Positions 48,351 to 60,000 of a DNA stretch of 64,000 bases are shown here, piece by piece. Numbering within the stretch: the first letter of the stretch is position 1; each line of letters starts with the position of its first letter. This stretch comes from Pezicula radicicola (lineage: Eukaryota > Ascomycota > Leotiomycetes > Helotiales > Dermateaceae). Under the pieces are notes generated by a model that was not told the DNA's origin, did no database searches, and saw only the letters and a program-made list of their open reading frames with translations. Position numbers and translations under genes: made by a program. Location of the stretch: NCBI GenBank assembly GCA_003008705.1, contig PDUO01000112.1, forward strand, positions 2,099 through 66,098, in the 5' to 3' direction.

Positions 48351-48519
48351 ACCTCATGACATGTATTTGCCATGGCGTGAGTCATGTGAACTACCTCATG
48401 ACATATGTTTGCCATATGGTGAGGTCATGTGTCCTACCTCATGGCATATGTTTGCCATGGGGTGAGTCATGTGACCCACCTTATGACATATATTTTCTAT
48501 GTGAATGACACTATGGCCG
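48351..48519. repeat. 42-bp minisatellite, four copies plus a decayed fifth
   Basis: Copies begin acctcatgac/acctcatggc at 48351, 48393, 48436 and 48478. The unit holds palindromic words (catatg, ccatgg, tcatga/tcatgtga). A more diverged fifth copy continues to about 48560. Each unit contains short inverted pairs (catgacatatg / catgtga) that could form hairpins. Confidence 0.8.
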
Positions 48520-48559
48520 ACACAATAACATATCTTTACCATAGTGTACACGCTATTAT

Positions 48560-50240
48560 TAAGCTCAACCCCTAATATACGCTAGACCTATTTGCAAAGT
48601 TCAATGCAGATAATTCGCTATCTGTTATATAGACTTGAACTTGCCGAGTCAAAGTATCTGAGTGATAGATCCACCAAAATCGTCCTCTAGAAGCTTCTGA
48701 TGTCTAGTAATAGTTCGAATCTGTTCACTCATGAATTTGGCGTCCTAGGCTCATAATAGGATCTTGGGGTGATTAGTTGGTATAGTAGTAGCCGCCTGTT
48801 TGTTCGTTCTGTGCCGTGGGGGGGTGGGGGAAATGGGTACGTAAGTGTAGAAGTAAGGGAGGAAGGGGAGGTTGAAGGTAGGAAGGAAAGGTAATGAAGT
48901 GTATCGATAAGGAAGTAAGAAAGAAACGATAGCAAGTAAAAGAGTATTGTAGAAGATGTAAGAAGGAGGGGGCAAAAGAAAAGAAACAATAGACACACAG
49001 AAATATTACCGAACCTTGGACATAGCCAAACCCAAAGAACTACTACCACCAGTACCATTAACATCAACATCTCCAACTTCCGCCTCCTCTCCGACGTCCT
49101 CCTCGCCAGATTCACCGCTAGTACATCACTCACAGTAGAATCCGAATTAGTCCTCCTTGCGAGAAGAAACCGAAACGCGAGAGCAATAGTGGTATTCTTG
49201 AAACTGATTCTTGTGCGTGTGATTGTGCTTGAACTACGTTGACGATGGTAATGGTGATGGTCTAGCGCGGGGTTTCGTAGCGGTAGTAGTAGTAGTAGCA
49301 GCAGTAGAGATATCATTCTTGTTCTTGTTGTTATTGTTGATGAATTTTGTATTAGGATTGAAATTGTTCTTTGTCTGGTGGTCCTTGAACTTGGACATGA
49401 GATTGGATTTGGAATTTGTTTTAGCTCTCTTTCCTAGTAGCAAAAAAATTAATGATTAGAATGATTAGCCTGCAGGAACTCATTCACTCTCTCTGTGGGG
49501 AAAACAATTGGGTAAACGGGTACTCACTTGCTCGCTCTATCTCATCTTTCACGAGAAACATCCTCAACTCAGCAACCTTACCTGCCTCTGAATTCCACGC
49601 TGCAAACACTCGGCCGTTAACAGATCCCTAGTCTGGCGAAAATACTTAACGACTAGATCTTCGTTCAAGAGACTAGTGCCTATGCTGTTGTCGTTTTTAC
49701 TGTGCTTGTATTTGGTTTTATGCTTGGCCATGTCTACGTCCGCGTCCACGACCTCCATGCGGTTGTTGAAATTGTTGCTGAGGTAGAAGATTTGTAAACG
49801 AGGCTTCAGGTTGGCCTTTAAACCGTGTGTAGCGAGACCGAGTCGCATACATTCTTGTTGCAGCTCAGGCTTGGGAATATCGAAGACAAGGTAGGGAGCT
49901 CTAGGAGAGGAGGAGCTTTGTTTTTTTTTTCTTGGATGGTATTCATTAGTGAGACTCTAAGGGGAGTTTTTTATTCTGCTAGCTGCATGGATGGATGGAT
50001 GGATGGATAGGAAGTTGGGTATTTGGAGTGTGGGGTGTGAAGTATAGTGTATGGTGTAAAAGATAATACTGTACTTACTGCAAGGATCATAGCGAGCAAG
50101 GACCAACCGACCAAGAAATATTCGTACGTAGAGTTGGGATTGGATGCCAGCAGCAGCAGCAGCAATAAGTGAGTGTCGATGGGCGAAAAAGAAAAAAGAC
50201 TGACAGCTGCCTGTAGTGTGATTGATCGACAACTACCAAG
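48560..50240. other. Possible hypothetical gene region with low-complexity frames
   Basis: Composition is less degraded than in the neighbours. A minus-strand frame (49564-49848, 94 residues) starts MRLGLATHGLKANLKPRL and ends next to a GTAAGG donor-like site. A GTGAGT site lies near 49530 and a TACTAG acceptor near 49438, followed by a Lys/Asn-rich stretch (KRAKTNSKSNLMSKFKDHQT). They could be exons of one gene, but no domain is recognised. Simple repeats include GTA near 49280, ATGG near 49986-50008 and CAG near 50150. Confidence 0.25.
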
Positions 50241-51970
50241 AAGAGATAAAGAACAAGAAGGATAGAGAGAGCGGGATAATAACCAATAGTTAAGAAAATC
50301 AAGTTGTAGTATTTGCACAACCAACAACAAAAACAGCTTCACTCGTTTGTCTCAGCATCGGCATCAGCACTAGCATCAGCATACCCTGAGACAGACAAGC
50401 AGGACATATTTTATTTCATGCATGCAACCTATCCACGCTATGCCCAGAAAGAGATCTTGACCAATAAGCGAAAAATAAAGTCAAGTTACAGCATTATTTG
50501 TTTGTTTGTTAAGATGATTTTTCCAGCGCAGCTAGTTTTAAATCCTACTAAGTTTATATCCTTATCCGCTGCACGTGAACCAAAACAAGGGTTCAAAAAT
50601 ATTACTCCGCCGCTCGGATCAATCAAAAGACAGAGTCCCTATTGGCTACAGAAGATATAAACCCTTGATATAGTGGAAATGGTGATTTGTATATATGTAT
50701 TGTGAAATTGTGAATACTTGCCCTCTAAATTACGAGGGCAGAGGCCTGGCTCTATATATAAAATAAGAGACATTGATATGGGCCTAAAACGTATATAAAA
50801 TAATGTGTTTTGTGTGTATGAAGCTTGCGTACAGGAGCTATGTAAGTGCTGCGTATATACCCACGTAATTGGCTCAAATAAAGGTTAGAAACATACGAAA
50901 ATGAGGATATAATGTTTATACTAATAGCACGTAACGATTAAGCAACAGAAAATCTTCCAAAAAGAAAAAAGAAAAAAGTCTCTATTATCGTTCTAAACGA
51001 AGAAGCCCAGCCAGCAGAATAATCAAAGCCACATCTTATTTCACAGCCCGAATCAAAGCTCTGTATAGCCTATATTGTGGCCCACAGGATACAGCAATTC
51101 GTAGGTATATAATATAACTCTTTCTTAACTATACAGCTCTCAGCCTCCACGGCAGTGGCCCCCGGAGGGCTAGCAGAGCATCACTGCGCTGGCTCAACCT
51201 CGGCCATGAGCCATAGGTCCACGGTTATTCAGTTCAATAGTACCTATTATCTATTTTATTATCGTAGAAACAACGCAAAAAAGAAAGAAAAAAAGAAGAA
51301 GAAAACCAACCTCTCCAACCCTGTAATAGCATGGGTAGGTAATTAGTAAGTACAAACATACCATAATAATACAATACATTACATACCGTACAACATCCTC
51401 AACCCAATGTTTCATTCCATCAGGTAAACTGTAAACACGACTTGATCTACGAACCTGTACTTGTCCTTCCAGGTACCCCTACAACTTTAACCTCCTCTCT
51501 TTAGCCTTTCGATAACACCCCCCTTACATCCTCTGGTCTAGCTTCTGCAGCCGGATTACCTAATAAAGCATACTCGAGATTGCGGACTTGTAATATACAA
51601 TTGTTTAGCTCGAAGGGCTCAAGGAGCGTCTGTGAGATGTAGTACAGGTATTAGATACCGGCTGTTTCTTTCTTGACTACTATTCGTTCTTGTTTCGCCG
51701 TCTCGGTCTCGCTGTTATCGTCGTGGTGGTAGTGGTGGTGGTTGTGGTAGAAAAGAGGTGGGAATGGTGGGAATGGTGGCGCTAATGATGATAAGAATGG
51801 ATTTAGTCTTTGGAATAAAGTATATAGATATTGCTAGATAGTGCAGATCCAAGTCCACCGTTATTTTAGACTATCGGAAGAGGGAAAAGATGTCGTAGTA
51901 GGTTGAATCTCGAGTTCTAGAAGGAAGATACGGAACTGCTGCCACATTTTAAAGTACATTCTAAAATTAT
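50241..51970. other. Intergenic with no supported gene
   Basis: AT-rich DNA with pyrimidine and GGT/GTG-type simple tracts (near 51720-51780). Frames here are low-complexity or short. No RNA gene is recognised. Confidence 0.4.
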
Positions 51971-51971
51971 C

Positions 51972-52428
51972 CTAACTCTCCATCACCGGCCTCTTGCCTT
52001 CTCGACACGACTCCTTGATAAGATTTCCAAGGTCAGAAAGAGATGCGGTAGTAATGCTAGCCGCGGTTAGGAGGTAATCACTATCTTGGATGCGCTGCGA
52101 GAGTTGGTCGAGTGCCTTAGCACTAAGGTAAATATGAGCGTTGTGGTACCTGTGTGTAACTATGGTAGAACCAAGCTAAGGAGATTTTGAAGGTAGAGGC
52201 GGCGCTGAAAATGGTCTCAGGTTCATATTCAGGTGGGTCTCCTTCCCTTCCTACTAGATTGAGAGAAAGAAGATCTTGGAAGCTTATCGATTCGATATTT
52301 TGTGTAGAGCAATCTCTGTTGCGAATCATGGCGTTAAGCTGTCTCTGGGTCTGAGAGGGTTCTGATGATTCTCTAGGTACTCTGTAAGGAGAAGAAGTCA
52401 TCTTGGACTGCTTGTCTTGTATTGCCAC
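51972..52428 (-). CDS. Hypothetical protein, probably two-part or frameshifted
   Basis: A 101-residue frame begins MAIQDKQSKMTSSPYRVPRE and is polar (Ser/Arg/Gln) with a later segment FSAASTFKISLAWFYHSY. Just before its TAG the other frame opens and continues LSAKALDQLSQRIQDSDYLL, then TTASLSDLGNLIKESCRE, to a TAG at 51972-51974. A short intron or a one-base shift near 52125 would join them into about 150 residues. The second part looks helical. The family is not recognised. Confidence 0.35.
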
Positions 52429-52751
52429 AGTATTGCATTGTAATTGGTTACCTGAAGTATTGTACTTTCTTCCTAGAGTTAGATTTTTGTTTTTTTTTCT
52501 TCTTCTTTATTCGCGTGTCTGTTTGTATCTGTGTAGTTAATAAAATGGTATACACTTGAATCTTGACTCGAGTTAAGCGAAGTTGAGTTTACTTGTGTTC
52601 TTTTTAGAACCCCCTTTTTTCTTTCTTCTTAAGGAAAATTTAGAGTATTGAAGGTGGTCTTGGTTTTGATATGATTATGATATAATGGAGGTTGGTTGGC
52701 AGTGTGGTTGGCTGGCTCTGGCTACTGGTTTGCTTGCAAGTTGTAGAACTG

Positions 52752-53170
52752 GAAGTGAGAGTGGAAGTTGGAGTGGGAGTGGAAGTTGGAGTGGGAGTGG
52801 AAGTTGGAGTGGGAGTGGAAGTNNNNNNNNNNNNNNNNNNNNNNNNNNNNNNNNNNNNNNNNNNNNNNNNNNNNNNNNNNNNNNNNNNNNNNNNNNNNNN
52901 NNNNNNNNNNNNNNNNNNNNNNNNNNNNNNNNNNNNNNNNNNNNNNNNNNNNNNNNNNNNNNNNNNNNNNNNNNNNNNNNNNNNNNNNNNNNNNNNNNNN
53001 NNNNNNNNNNNNNNNNNNNNNNNNNNNNNNNNNNNNNNNNNNNNNNNNNNNNNNNNNNNNNNNNNNNNNNNNNNNNNNNNNNNNNNNNNNNNNNNNNNNN
53101 NNNNNNNNNNNNNNNNNNNNNNNNNNNNNNNNNNNNNNNNNNNNNGAGTGGAAGTGGAAGTGGAAGTTAG
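52752..53170. repeat. 18-bp GGAAGTTGGAGTGGGAGT minisatellite spanning an assembly gap
   Basis: At least three full copies of ggaagttggagtgggagt precede a 323-base run of N (52823-53145), and GTGGAA-type units resume after it. The gap almost certainly represents more repeat copies that could not be assembled. Long frames crossing the N run are artefacts. Confidence 0.9.
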
Positions 53171-53409
53171 TGAGATACTTCAATTGCTGGCTGGCTGGCT
53201 ATTTGGTTGGTTGATTAATTGATTAATTGATTGATAAGTGCAGAATCGAGATTAAGTGATTGACAGTTTGAGACTTTGAGACTTTGAACAAGGGATGATT
53301 GACAGAAGACGTCTTTCTTGGGGAGAAAGTCTGTGGTCCGAGGTTGGAGGTGTTGATGATAAAGCCTTAGTAAGCTTGAATGCGAGGGCAGAAGAGAATA
53401 CAGAGTAGA

Positions 53410-53520
53410 GCGTGGCGGTGTATTCTTTGGTGGTGTATTTTTTAGCGATGTGTGTTTTAGTGATGTATGTTTTAGTAGGGTAATTTTTAGTGGTGTATTT
53501 TTGGTAGTGTATTGTACGTA
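53410..53520. repeat. Short TTTTAGTGGTGTA tandem repeats
   Basis: About six imperfect copies of 'ttttagtggtgta' with a 17-19-base period. Non-coding. Confidence 0.6.
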
Positions 53521-53524
53521 TAGA

Positions 53525-55100
53525 GCATAGAGAGTAAAGAATTCAAATGTTTAAAACAAAAGCTCGATAGGTGTATGGCATGGTAAATGGGATAAGATGG
53601 GTTGGTTCTGTCTATAGGGTCTGGAAAATCCAACCAAGATATAAACAGTACTTTTCTTTCTCTTTTGTTTTATCTTTTTTTTTCAGCTTCCTTCCCCGTT
53701 TGTTTGTTTCTTCTTCTTCTTCTTGTCTTTCAAGGATAATATCAGAGAAGATTGGGGTTTTCGATTTGTGATAGGATATTATGATATGATATGATGTTGA
53801 TAGCGAAGTAGACTCGAAGCGAAGGCTAGTTAGCAGTGCTTGTCTTTTATGTTTTTTTTTCGATATCTGCAAGGAAGCGATCATAGTTGGGGAGGTAGAG
53901 TTGTTGCACTTTGTAATATTATAGGTGAGTGGAAGAAAGAAGAGGGAGCAACGGCGAGATGAGAATTCGTAATTGTAGTAGGAGGTAGGCCGTTGACTTT
54001 AAATAAAATTTCCGAATTTAGACGACTTCGACTTTGACTTCTTTTTAAGGTTCTCTGGATAGATATAGTAGGGGTAGGTGAAGCAGTATTCTTGATTGAT
54101 TTTAGTACTAGTTGGCAAAGGTGCTGCTTTTCTTTTTTCGTGCCGTAAGATGGTATAGTATGGGGCAGTTGGTAGGTTTCCTGTTTGGTCGAGTCGATGA
54201 TACTTAGTCTCAAGATTGACACAGTACGGGAAGGTCTCGAAGTAAGTTAAGACAGCATAGATGATAAAAGTCGAATTAGCTCTGCAGATAGTGAATTACT
54301 TGATTGACTTACTTACCAGTGCCAGAGCCAAAAACAGAGGGAAAACGACTATGAAATGGAATTCCCGAACCATTTTATACCATAGTCTCATCTCATCTCG
54401 TCTCGTCTGAACTCATCTTGTCAGGTCTCAGATCGCCCATCATATTGACTTCCCCGATATCAAGGACTGCTAGGGCGCCCTTTTAACAGACAGCAAATGA
54501 CAGAAGCGAAACATAGAGGCGAGACAAGATGATTTGAGAGTTGAGACGAAAGATAGATAAGGGTTGTAAAGAGGTAAGCAAGGTAGATTCGAGAGATATA
54601 AAGATATCAAGATGTAAATATTTGTTGGTTGTGGTTTGCGGCTTGCCATGGATATCAGAAAGAGGTATATTTAGATTGAGATTGAGATGAAGATAAGAAT
54701 CATAAGAATCATGAGATCATACAAGCGAGCAAGCGAGCAAGGAAGCAAGCAAGGGAAAGGAAAGAAAGGAGGGCAGGGGAGGGCAGGGGAGAGCCCATAC
54801 CTATATACTCCTATGCCAATGGTCTAACCGCGGGCATCCGTAATAATAAAAATTCAGGTGTAAAAAGGTATTTTCGCTCGCTCGCTTAGGAGATGTAAAA
54901 GTGGTTCCTCCGGACGACACTTACATAGATTTTGGTCAATTAAGCAAAGCAGTCTTTACCATTAGCATAGGCTTACTTCTGAGAGTGACAGTATTGCCAT
55001 ATACTTCGAGTTCAGTGCCTATACTAGTGCCTATTTTACTAGATATATAATTTGGTGTCCGACCCTATAATAAATCGATTTAAGAAAATGCTACCTTAGG
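53525..55100. other. Weak hypothetical coding traces and simple repeats
   Basis: On the minus strand an ATG at about 54372 starts MVREFHFIVVFPLFLALAL, a signal-like segment directly followed by a GTAAGTAAGT donor. Downstream 54240-53990 holds a 70-80-residue open frame, but no splice choice I tried gives a continuous product. Purine-rich and GGGCAGGGGA repeats lie at 54720-54790. No family is recognised. Confidence 0.25.
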
Positions 55101-55105
55101 CAGAA

Positions 55106-57095
55106 TTGGATTCAAGAAATTATTGCATTAACAACCATCACAACTATTCCAACCACCACCACATCTACCAATACAACGCTGTTTCACTACTGCTCGTAAT
55201 GTCGAGTCCCCCCCCCCCGCCATACGACGACGACGCCCACGCCAACACATCTTCTTCCCCCCGTCGAGGCAACATCGTCGACCCCGCCCCTCCGACTCCT
55301 CCCGCAACTGAAGACGAGGTCTTCAAGACCTCCAAGTCGGTCCGGCGTATCTTGCAGGCCATCAGAGCTCGTGCTATCGAATCATAGAGTAGTCCAGATC
55401 CACCCTTACCCAGCCGCCTACAAGAAAGTCAGCACTTCATCGCTATGTCTCGTTCCACAGATTGATTTCAACAACTACCCAGGTGCCAAACCAGCAGCTG
55501 CCAGGTATCGGGACAGACTTCAACAACCTAGGCTAATAGGCTCCAGTTACTACCTCCCCCAGACATACCTCCTTTCCAGTGGTGTTCCTCGTGGCACACA
55601 AAAACTTCCAGGCCATTCATCCTGGATGACGACTTTATGGTTCCAACTTTTATTCCCTAGTTTGGTCTACCCTGGTGCTTTCTTCCTCAACGGCAAAGTC
55701 GATATGCGAATGCTCCTATCCTCCTCCACAGCAAGCGTTGGTAATCGAAACTCAAGTCGTTTTTGGACATCAGGAACATAAATTTTCTGAACCAGTATGT
55801 CATCTTTTAACTTGAGCAATTTTTCTGGGTATCTACTTTCCTCGAAACGTAGTACAAGGCTTAGCAAGGCTCAGTAAAAGGCCCTCAAGAGCACCCAAGA
55901 AAAGGGCTCTAGATTTGCAGGGTAACACCGTAAGACCGACGAAAGTATGGGCCATGCGTGCCAATGCCACAGGCTCGTACCGGAAAACGACTCCTTCCAC
56001 CTTGTTCTGTGACTTTCCAAGCCATCCTTCCTTAACATAATGCAAAATTGTGGTCGGGAAAAGGGGAGAGATTGAAGCCTATATTTTGCCTAAAAAGCAG
56101 AAGGACATATACATAATAATAACTTCTCTGAATCCGATATAATTTTACCCTGTACTTCGTATAATCCCTTGGAACTCACTTGAATGGATCAAAACTAACT
56201 TAATATACTGAACCAGTTAGCACGACCCGCAAAAAAAACTTATATATGAACCCACCTAAACCTCTACATACCCTCCTCGGTGTTCCATAAGAACCTGGGC
56301 CTCCACTGTTCTTCTCCAACACTTTTCTTTGAAGGCCGTGGATCTCTTTGCTTGTTCCGGCCTTGACTCCTGGCTGAGCTGCCGTTGAAGAGATCATCTG
56401 GGATCGAATGGCAGACGTAACGTTTGATGGTTGAAGTCTAGATGCAACAGGCTCGCCTGCAAATAAGCGACCAGCGCCGGCGCGGCTAAGCGATTTGCGT
56501 AGGTCGGTAGTTTTCGTAGAATGGGCCAAAATAGTAATAGCAGGGTAGCGACGTCAATGGGTATGATCTACCGCCATTGATTTTTTAAGTGTACAATAAA
56601 GCTACCTAAATTGCCAGACGTGAAAGAGAAAAGGCAAGGTTTCCAAGGTACAATTTACAGCAAGTACTCCTCGCATCCTACGCTATCATTCCAACCGATT
56701 GAATTATCAGAACTCCCTTTCAGAGGAATTGTAGAATCCACAGTATCTTGGTATGGAGTATTCCATTATCGCTATCGGAAGGGCCTACCATGAAAACTTC
56801 CCCACATCCACCGCCGCGGCAGGGTAAAGTTACTCAAAGTGTTGTCGCTGTTGGTGGCTTGCTCTGCGAAGGTCTCTCTTTGGGAAAGCTGGCAACACTA
56901 GCTACGCTCGTCTGCCGGGACGATCTGGAGGCGGAAGAAAACTCTTGCTGGCCGTCTCGGACTTCTAGGAGAATACTTCGAGGAAGAAATGGACATTGAC
57001 CTACCTGTCCCCAAGCAAAATGGCCATAGTAACGGCAGCTCAAATCCAAAAAGATAATCTAGCATAATCTTTTGTTTTACTATGATAATGAAATA
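55106..57095. other. Decayed coding-like DNA, unidentified
   Basis: A plus-strand frame at 55106-55387 contains a Pro run (MSSPPPPPYDDD) and TEDEVFKTSKSVRRILQAIR. Around 56950-57040 the plus strand reads GEYFEEEMDIDLPVPKQNGH. A minus-strand 109-residue frame lies at 56200-56529. Each has protein-like composition but stops and shifts prevent assembly, and I do not recognise the parents. They may be fragments of several host genes. Confidence 0.3.
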
Positions 57096-57099
57096 GAAA

Positions 57100-57436
57100 C
57101 CGCCTCTCAGTGCCGGAGTATCGGGCTGTTCCTCTCTAGCCGAGGCAGGGATATTCTCGTCGAAATCAGGCAGCTGAGTTTAGGCCATGTCTTGATTTAT
57201 CCAAATAAATTCAAGTTGATGAAATGGTTGCTCCATCTTGTCAAGCAGTAGCACTTCTTTAATGTCTTATACAATGCACCCAAGGCAATGACAGCATACT
57301 TGATCGAAGCTTCCAAATGACTAGCATGAGTCAACCAAGACCGATGAACTTTTGGGTAACACCTGTGACAACTAAGCAGATTGTTAAGAGGCTTACGGAG
57401 AAGGGATATTAGACAGCACAAAGCTTTTATCATCAA
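57100..57436 (-). pseudogene. Fungal-specific transcription factor fragment
   Basis: The frame reads LLSCHRCYPKVHRSWLTHAS, then HLEASIKYAVIALGALYKTL. The second part matches the 'P-V-HAVLALGALH' element of fungal Zn2Cys6 regulators that carry the fungal_trans_2-type domain. It ends near 57197, and a shifted continuation (MEQPFHQLEF, DFDENIPASA) runs to about 57100. No DNA-binding cluster is present. A short dead fragment. Confidence 0.5.
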
Positions 57437-58089
57437 GGTTAACTTCTTAGTAAAATATAGAATCTAGAATTCGAAAGACTAGGATGTCCGAGTAGGAACA
57501 AGGAAAGCTGTAAACCTATTAGTAAAGAAGGTTATAAGATGTATAAAGAAGTATAAGATAGTACTACTCTCGTTGTCGTATTGTAGCCTTAGCTATTAGT
57601 TTATTGAAGGAACAAAAATAATTAAACTTGATGGGCTAGCGGGGCATCATTTTAACGTTACCAGTAACTTCTATTGCCTCTCGGCGATTGTTGAGGTTGT
57701 TGATTGGGAGGGGGTTGTGGGGAGTGGGAGTTGGAAGGCGGTTTTGGTTGAGGGGGGTTAGGGTTAAGTATTAACTCAATGGTCGACACTAATAGGAAAC
57801 ACATGAAGATAAATTAAATATCAAACAACAGATAGAAAAGTACAAGCATCAACGATGACAAAGTATTATCTAGAAGCTGATTAACTCGCAACTACGCTCA
57901 AGATGATTTTGTATCAAAACAAACAGTAGACATATAATACCAACCATTGCTAGAATCACAAGCTACTCCAGCTGTGATAAGTACGTTGTCCTCCATCTCT
58001 ATCTCTCTCTATCCCACTACTACTTCCCAAGTCATCTAGAAATTTCAGAAGCAAATAGAACCAAGTATAAGTAGAGTTTTATGTACCAA

Positions 58090-58417
58090 TGCTACTCGTT
58101 TAGCTTCAGCAAGCTTGCTCTACCCTTTGAAATTGGCAAGCATTTTCATTCCGGTCCTTCCTGCAAGATTGCTTTCGGCACTCGAGGTACCTTGCCCCTA
58201 TATTGTAGGGATCAAGAGGCGGCACGAGAACATAGAATTACTGGATGAAGACTACGTTTTGGTAGATCTAGATCTGTATATCATTGATTCGACTTCTGTA
58301 CCGATTTCCTTACTAAAACAAGAAAGACGAAAGCTCATTTCTTGTTCTCCGCTGGTACCAGTTCCTCTGAATAAAATGGGGCTACAAGAACTTTCGGTGC
58401 TTCTTCGACTACCGTAG
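58090..58417 (+). pseudogene. DENN-domain protein fragment
   Basis: The frame reads LLYPLKLASIFIPVLPARLL, then SALEVPCPYIVGIKRR and DEDYVLVDLDLYIID. This is the core of a DENN domain (P-L---IFIPVLP--L---LE-P-PYI-GI ... VDLD), found in Rab GTPase exchange factors. Only about 100 residues are present and no other DENN portion is seen upstream or downstream. It ends at a TAG at 58415 and is followed within about 60 bases by an unrelated RRM-RGG fragment. The parent is likely a single-copy housekeeping gene elsewhere. Confidence 0.65.
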
Positions 58418-58449
58418 TTTCACAGGAAAATAGCACCATAGCAGTCTCA

Positions 58450-58790
58450 TCTAGAATTGTCGCTTTCGAGTCTCCTGATGATGCTCGCAATGCAATTCAA
58501 CAATTCAATAGATATGACTAGCAAGGACACCAACTCGAAGCTCGAGAGGATCATTTTGTTGGTGCAGGTAGTGGCTTTGGAGGCCGAGGTGGCTTCGGTG
58601 GACGTGGCGGTTTTAGAGGTCGAGGCGGCTTTAGTGGTAGATTCGGAGGTCGTGGCAGCTATGGCGGTAGCGGTGGATTTGGAGGGCCCCTAGGTGCTGG
58701 CTTTAATGGTATCTGCCGCTCCAAACCCCTTTACTGATTATACAACTGCTGGTGCTTTACCGTTATAATTCACTTCCTCGGCCAAACTAG
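58450..58790 (+). pseudogene. RRM-RGG RNA-binding protein fragment (Gbp2/Hrb1-like)
   Basis: The frame reads VAFESPDDARNAIQQFNRYD, the RNP-1-side end of an RRM. A TAG stands where Trp is normal, then QGHQLEAREDHFVG. An RGG-type tract follows (GFGGRGGFGGRGGFRGRGGF and on). After a shift, SAAPNPFTDYTTAGA resembles the linker before the next RRM in fungal Gbp2-like poly(A)-RNA-binding proteins. Both flanking RRMs are missing. The frame is broken by the nonsense codon and a one-base shift near 58705. Confidence 0.65.
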
Positions 58791-59630
58791 ATAATTGCTG
58801 TCTGTATATGTCTTGATCAAAGATTTTCTAATTTTAAAGTTATTTAATAAAGAAAAAAGTTTAAAAGATTCTGTCGCAGAAGAGAGATTGCCTGTAATTG
58901 CCTAATTAACCTAGCTAGGTATATCTTTACTGTCCTCAGTGTTGACAATATTTCTGCTAGAGACTTGAGCTTGATCCATTCCTCACGAGGGCTGTCGAAG
59001 TCTTTAGTGTCTCCGTCAAGAATCTCCTCCGAGGCTTCCTCGCCACGAGTCTCTTCTACCTTAACTTCGTATAAGTCCTAAATATTTTCTGTAAACAATG
59101 GAACAACAGATTTTATAGAATTATTGCTTGCACTTGCCAGGTTAGGTTGTTTGATCTATATAAACATAGAACCTACGTACACGATGCGGCGCCTAATCGG
59201 GGGGTGGGGGAAGTAAGCTACACGTTCTAATCGTAGTGGTCTACGAGCCACAGCGTTGTTAGTAGGCATGGATCGCATGATTTGAACGAATGTCCATTCA
59301 GCTTCCATGAAATAGACTTCCTCTTGGGTGATATCCAGCGCTACAGTAAGATTATCAATTGCCGTCTCCCACCTGCTGAAAATGTCAAGTCGGTCTTGCT
59401 GCTTTGCCAGTAGGTCTTGGCAAGCTGGTGCAAAGTGCAAGACACACACTTGTTTTTGTCGTCGGAGATTCCTAAGTTCGTTTAGTCACAGCCTGGAAAA
59501 AGTAGATGAAATGGCAACAAATCAACGAAAATTGCGGTGTTTGAGCATCTGCTACTAGATCAAGATGTCACGCATTAAACTTGGACGGTGCTCGGGAAGT
59601 CCTTGTCTAGGCGTCGTCACTCCAATGTCC
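58791..59630. other. No recognised gene; one unassigned minus-strand frame
   Basis: A 97-residue minus-strand frame (59156-59449) reads FAPACQDLLAKQQDRLDIFS and DNLTVALDITQEEVYFMEAE. It is helical in character and may be part of a decayed regulator or other protein, but there is no diagnostic motif. Confidence 0.3.
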
Positions 59631-59639
59631 CAGAGCGGG

Positions 59640-60000
59640 CCTTGATCTTCCACTCGATGCTTCACTTCCACTATCCCTCTACGTTCTGGCTTACGGAATG
59701 GGACCGTTACTTTTCGCGCCGCTTTCAGAGACTCTAGTTGTTGGAAGGAGTCCAGTCTATGCAGTTACAATTGCACTTTTCACGATCCTCTCTCTCTCTC
59801 TCAACAATTTTGCTGGTCTTCTGGTACTTAGATTCCTACAGGCCTTTTTTGGTTCTCCTTGCTTGGCTATTGGAGCTTCAACTATGCAAGATATGTACTC
59901 TTTTCTCAATCTTCTCCCGCTCCTTGGCAGCCGAAGATGCTTGTAGGGACCTGGCAGTGTCTGCGAGTCCTCCGCCCATTCCAGGTACGTACCTGAGAAA
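59640..60000 (+). pseudogene. MFS transporter (DHA1 type) fragment
   Basis: The frame reads LDLPLDASLPLSLYVLAYGM, GPLLFAPLSE, NNFAGLLVLRFLQAFFGSPC and STMQDMYS. These match helices 2-4 and the motif-A region of fungal DHA1 multidrug transporters (YVLAYG-GPLLF-PLSE--GR, FGSPCLA-G-A---DMY). The match fades after about 59910 and no other helices are found. It is distinct in sequence from the DHA1 relic at 29.7-31.5 kb. Confidence 0.65.

Noticed and set aside
48351..48519. Regular repeats as a CRISPR array
   Set aside because: Units are contiguous near-identical 42-mers without unique spacers, in a eukaryotic context. It is a minisatellite.
48729..49316. 195-residue minus-strand frame, very Leu/Ser/Pro-rich
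   Set aside because: Composition reflects purine/pyrimidine-biased low-complexity DNA, and overlapping frames look equally open. No domain or splice support.
49564..49848. Minus-strand exon resembling a SAP-like helix pair near its end
   Set aside because: The similarity needs a frame change and an unproven splice choice; kept only as a weak hypothetical region.
52685..53222. Long reading frames of 150-176 codons crossing the repeat
   Set aside because: They are mostly a run of N, and the rest is an 18-base minisatellite open in several frames. No evidence of a gene.
57740..57775. ggggggttagggttaag as a telomere-like (TTAGGG) repeat
   Set aside because: Only about one and a half units within a G/T-rich stretch; probably chance.
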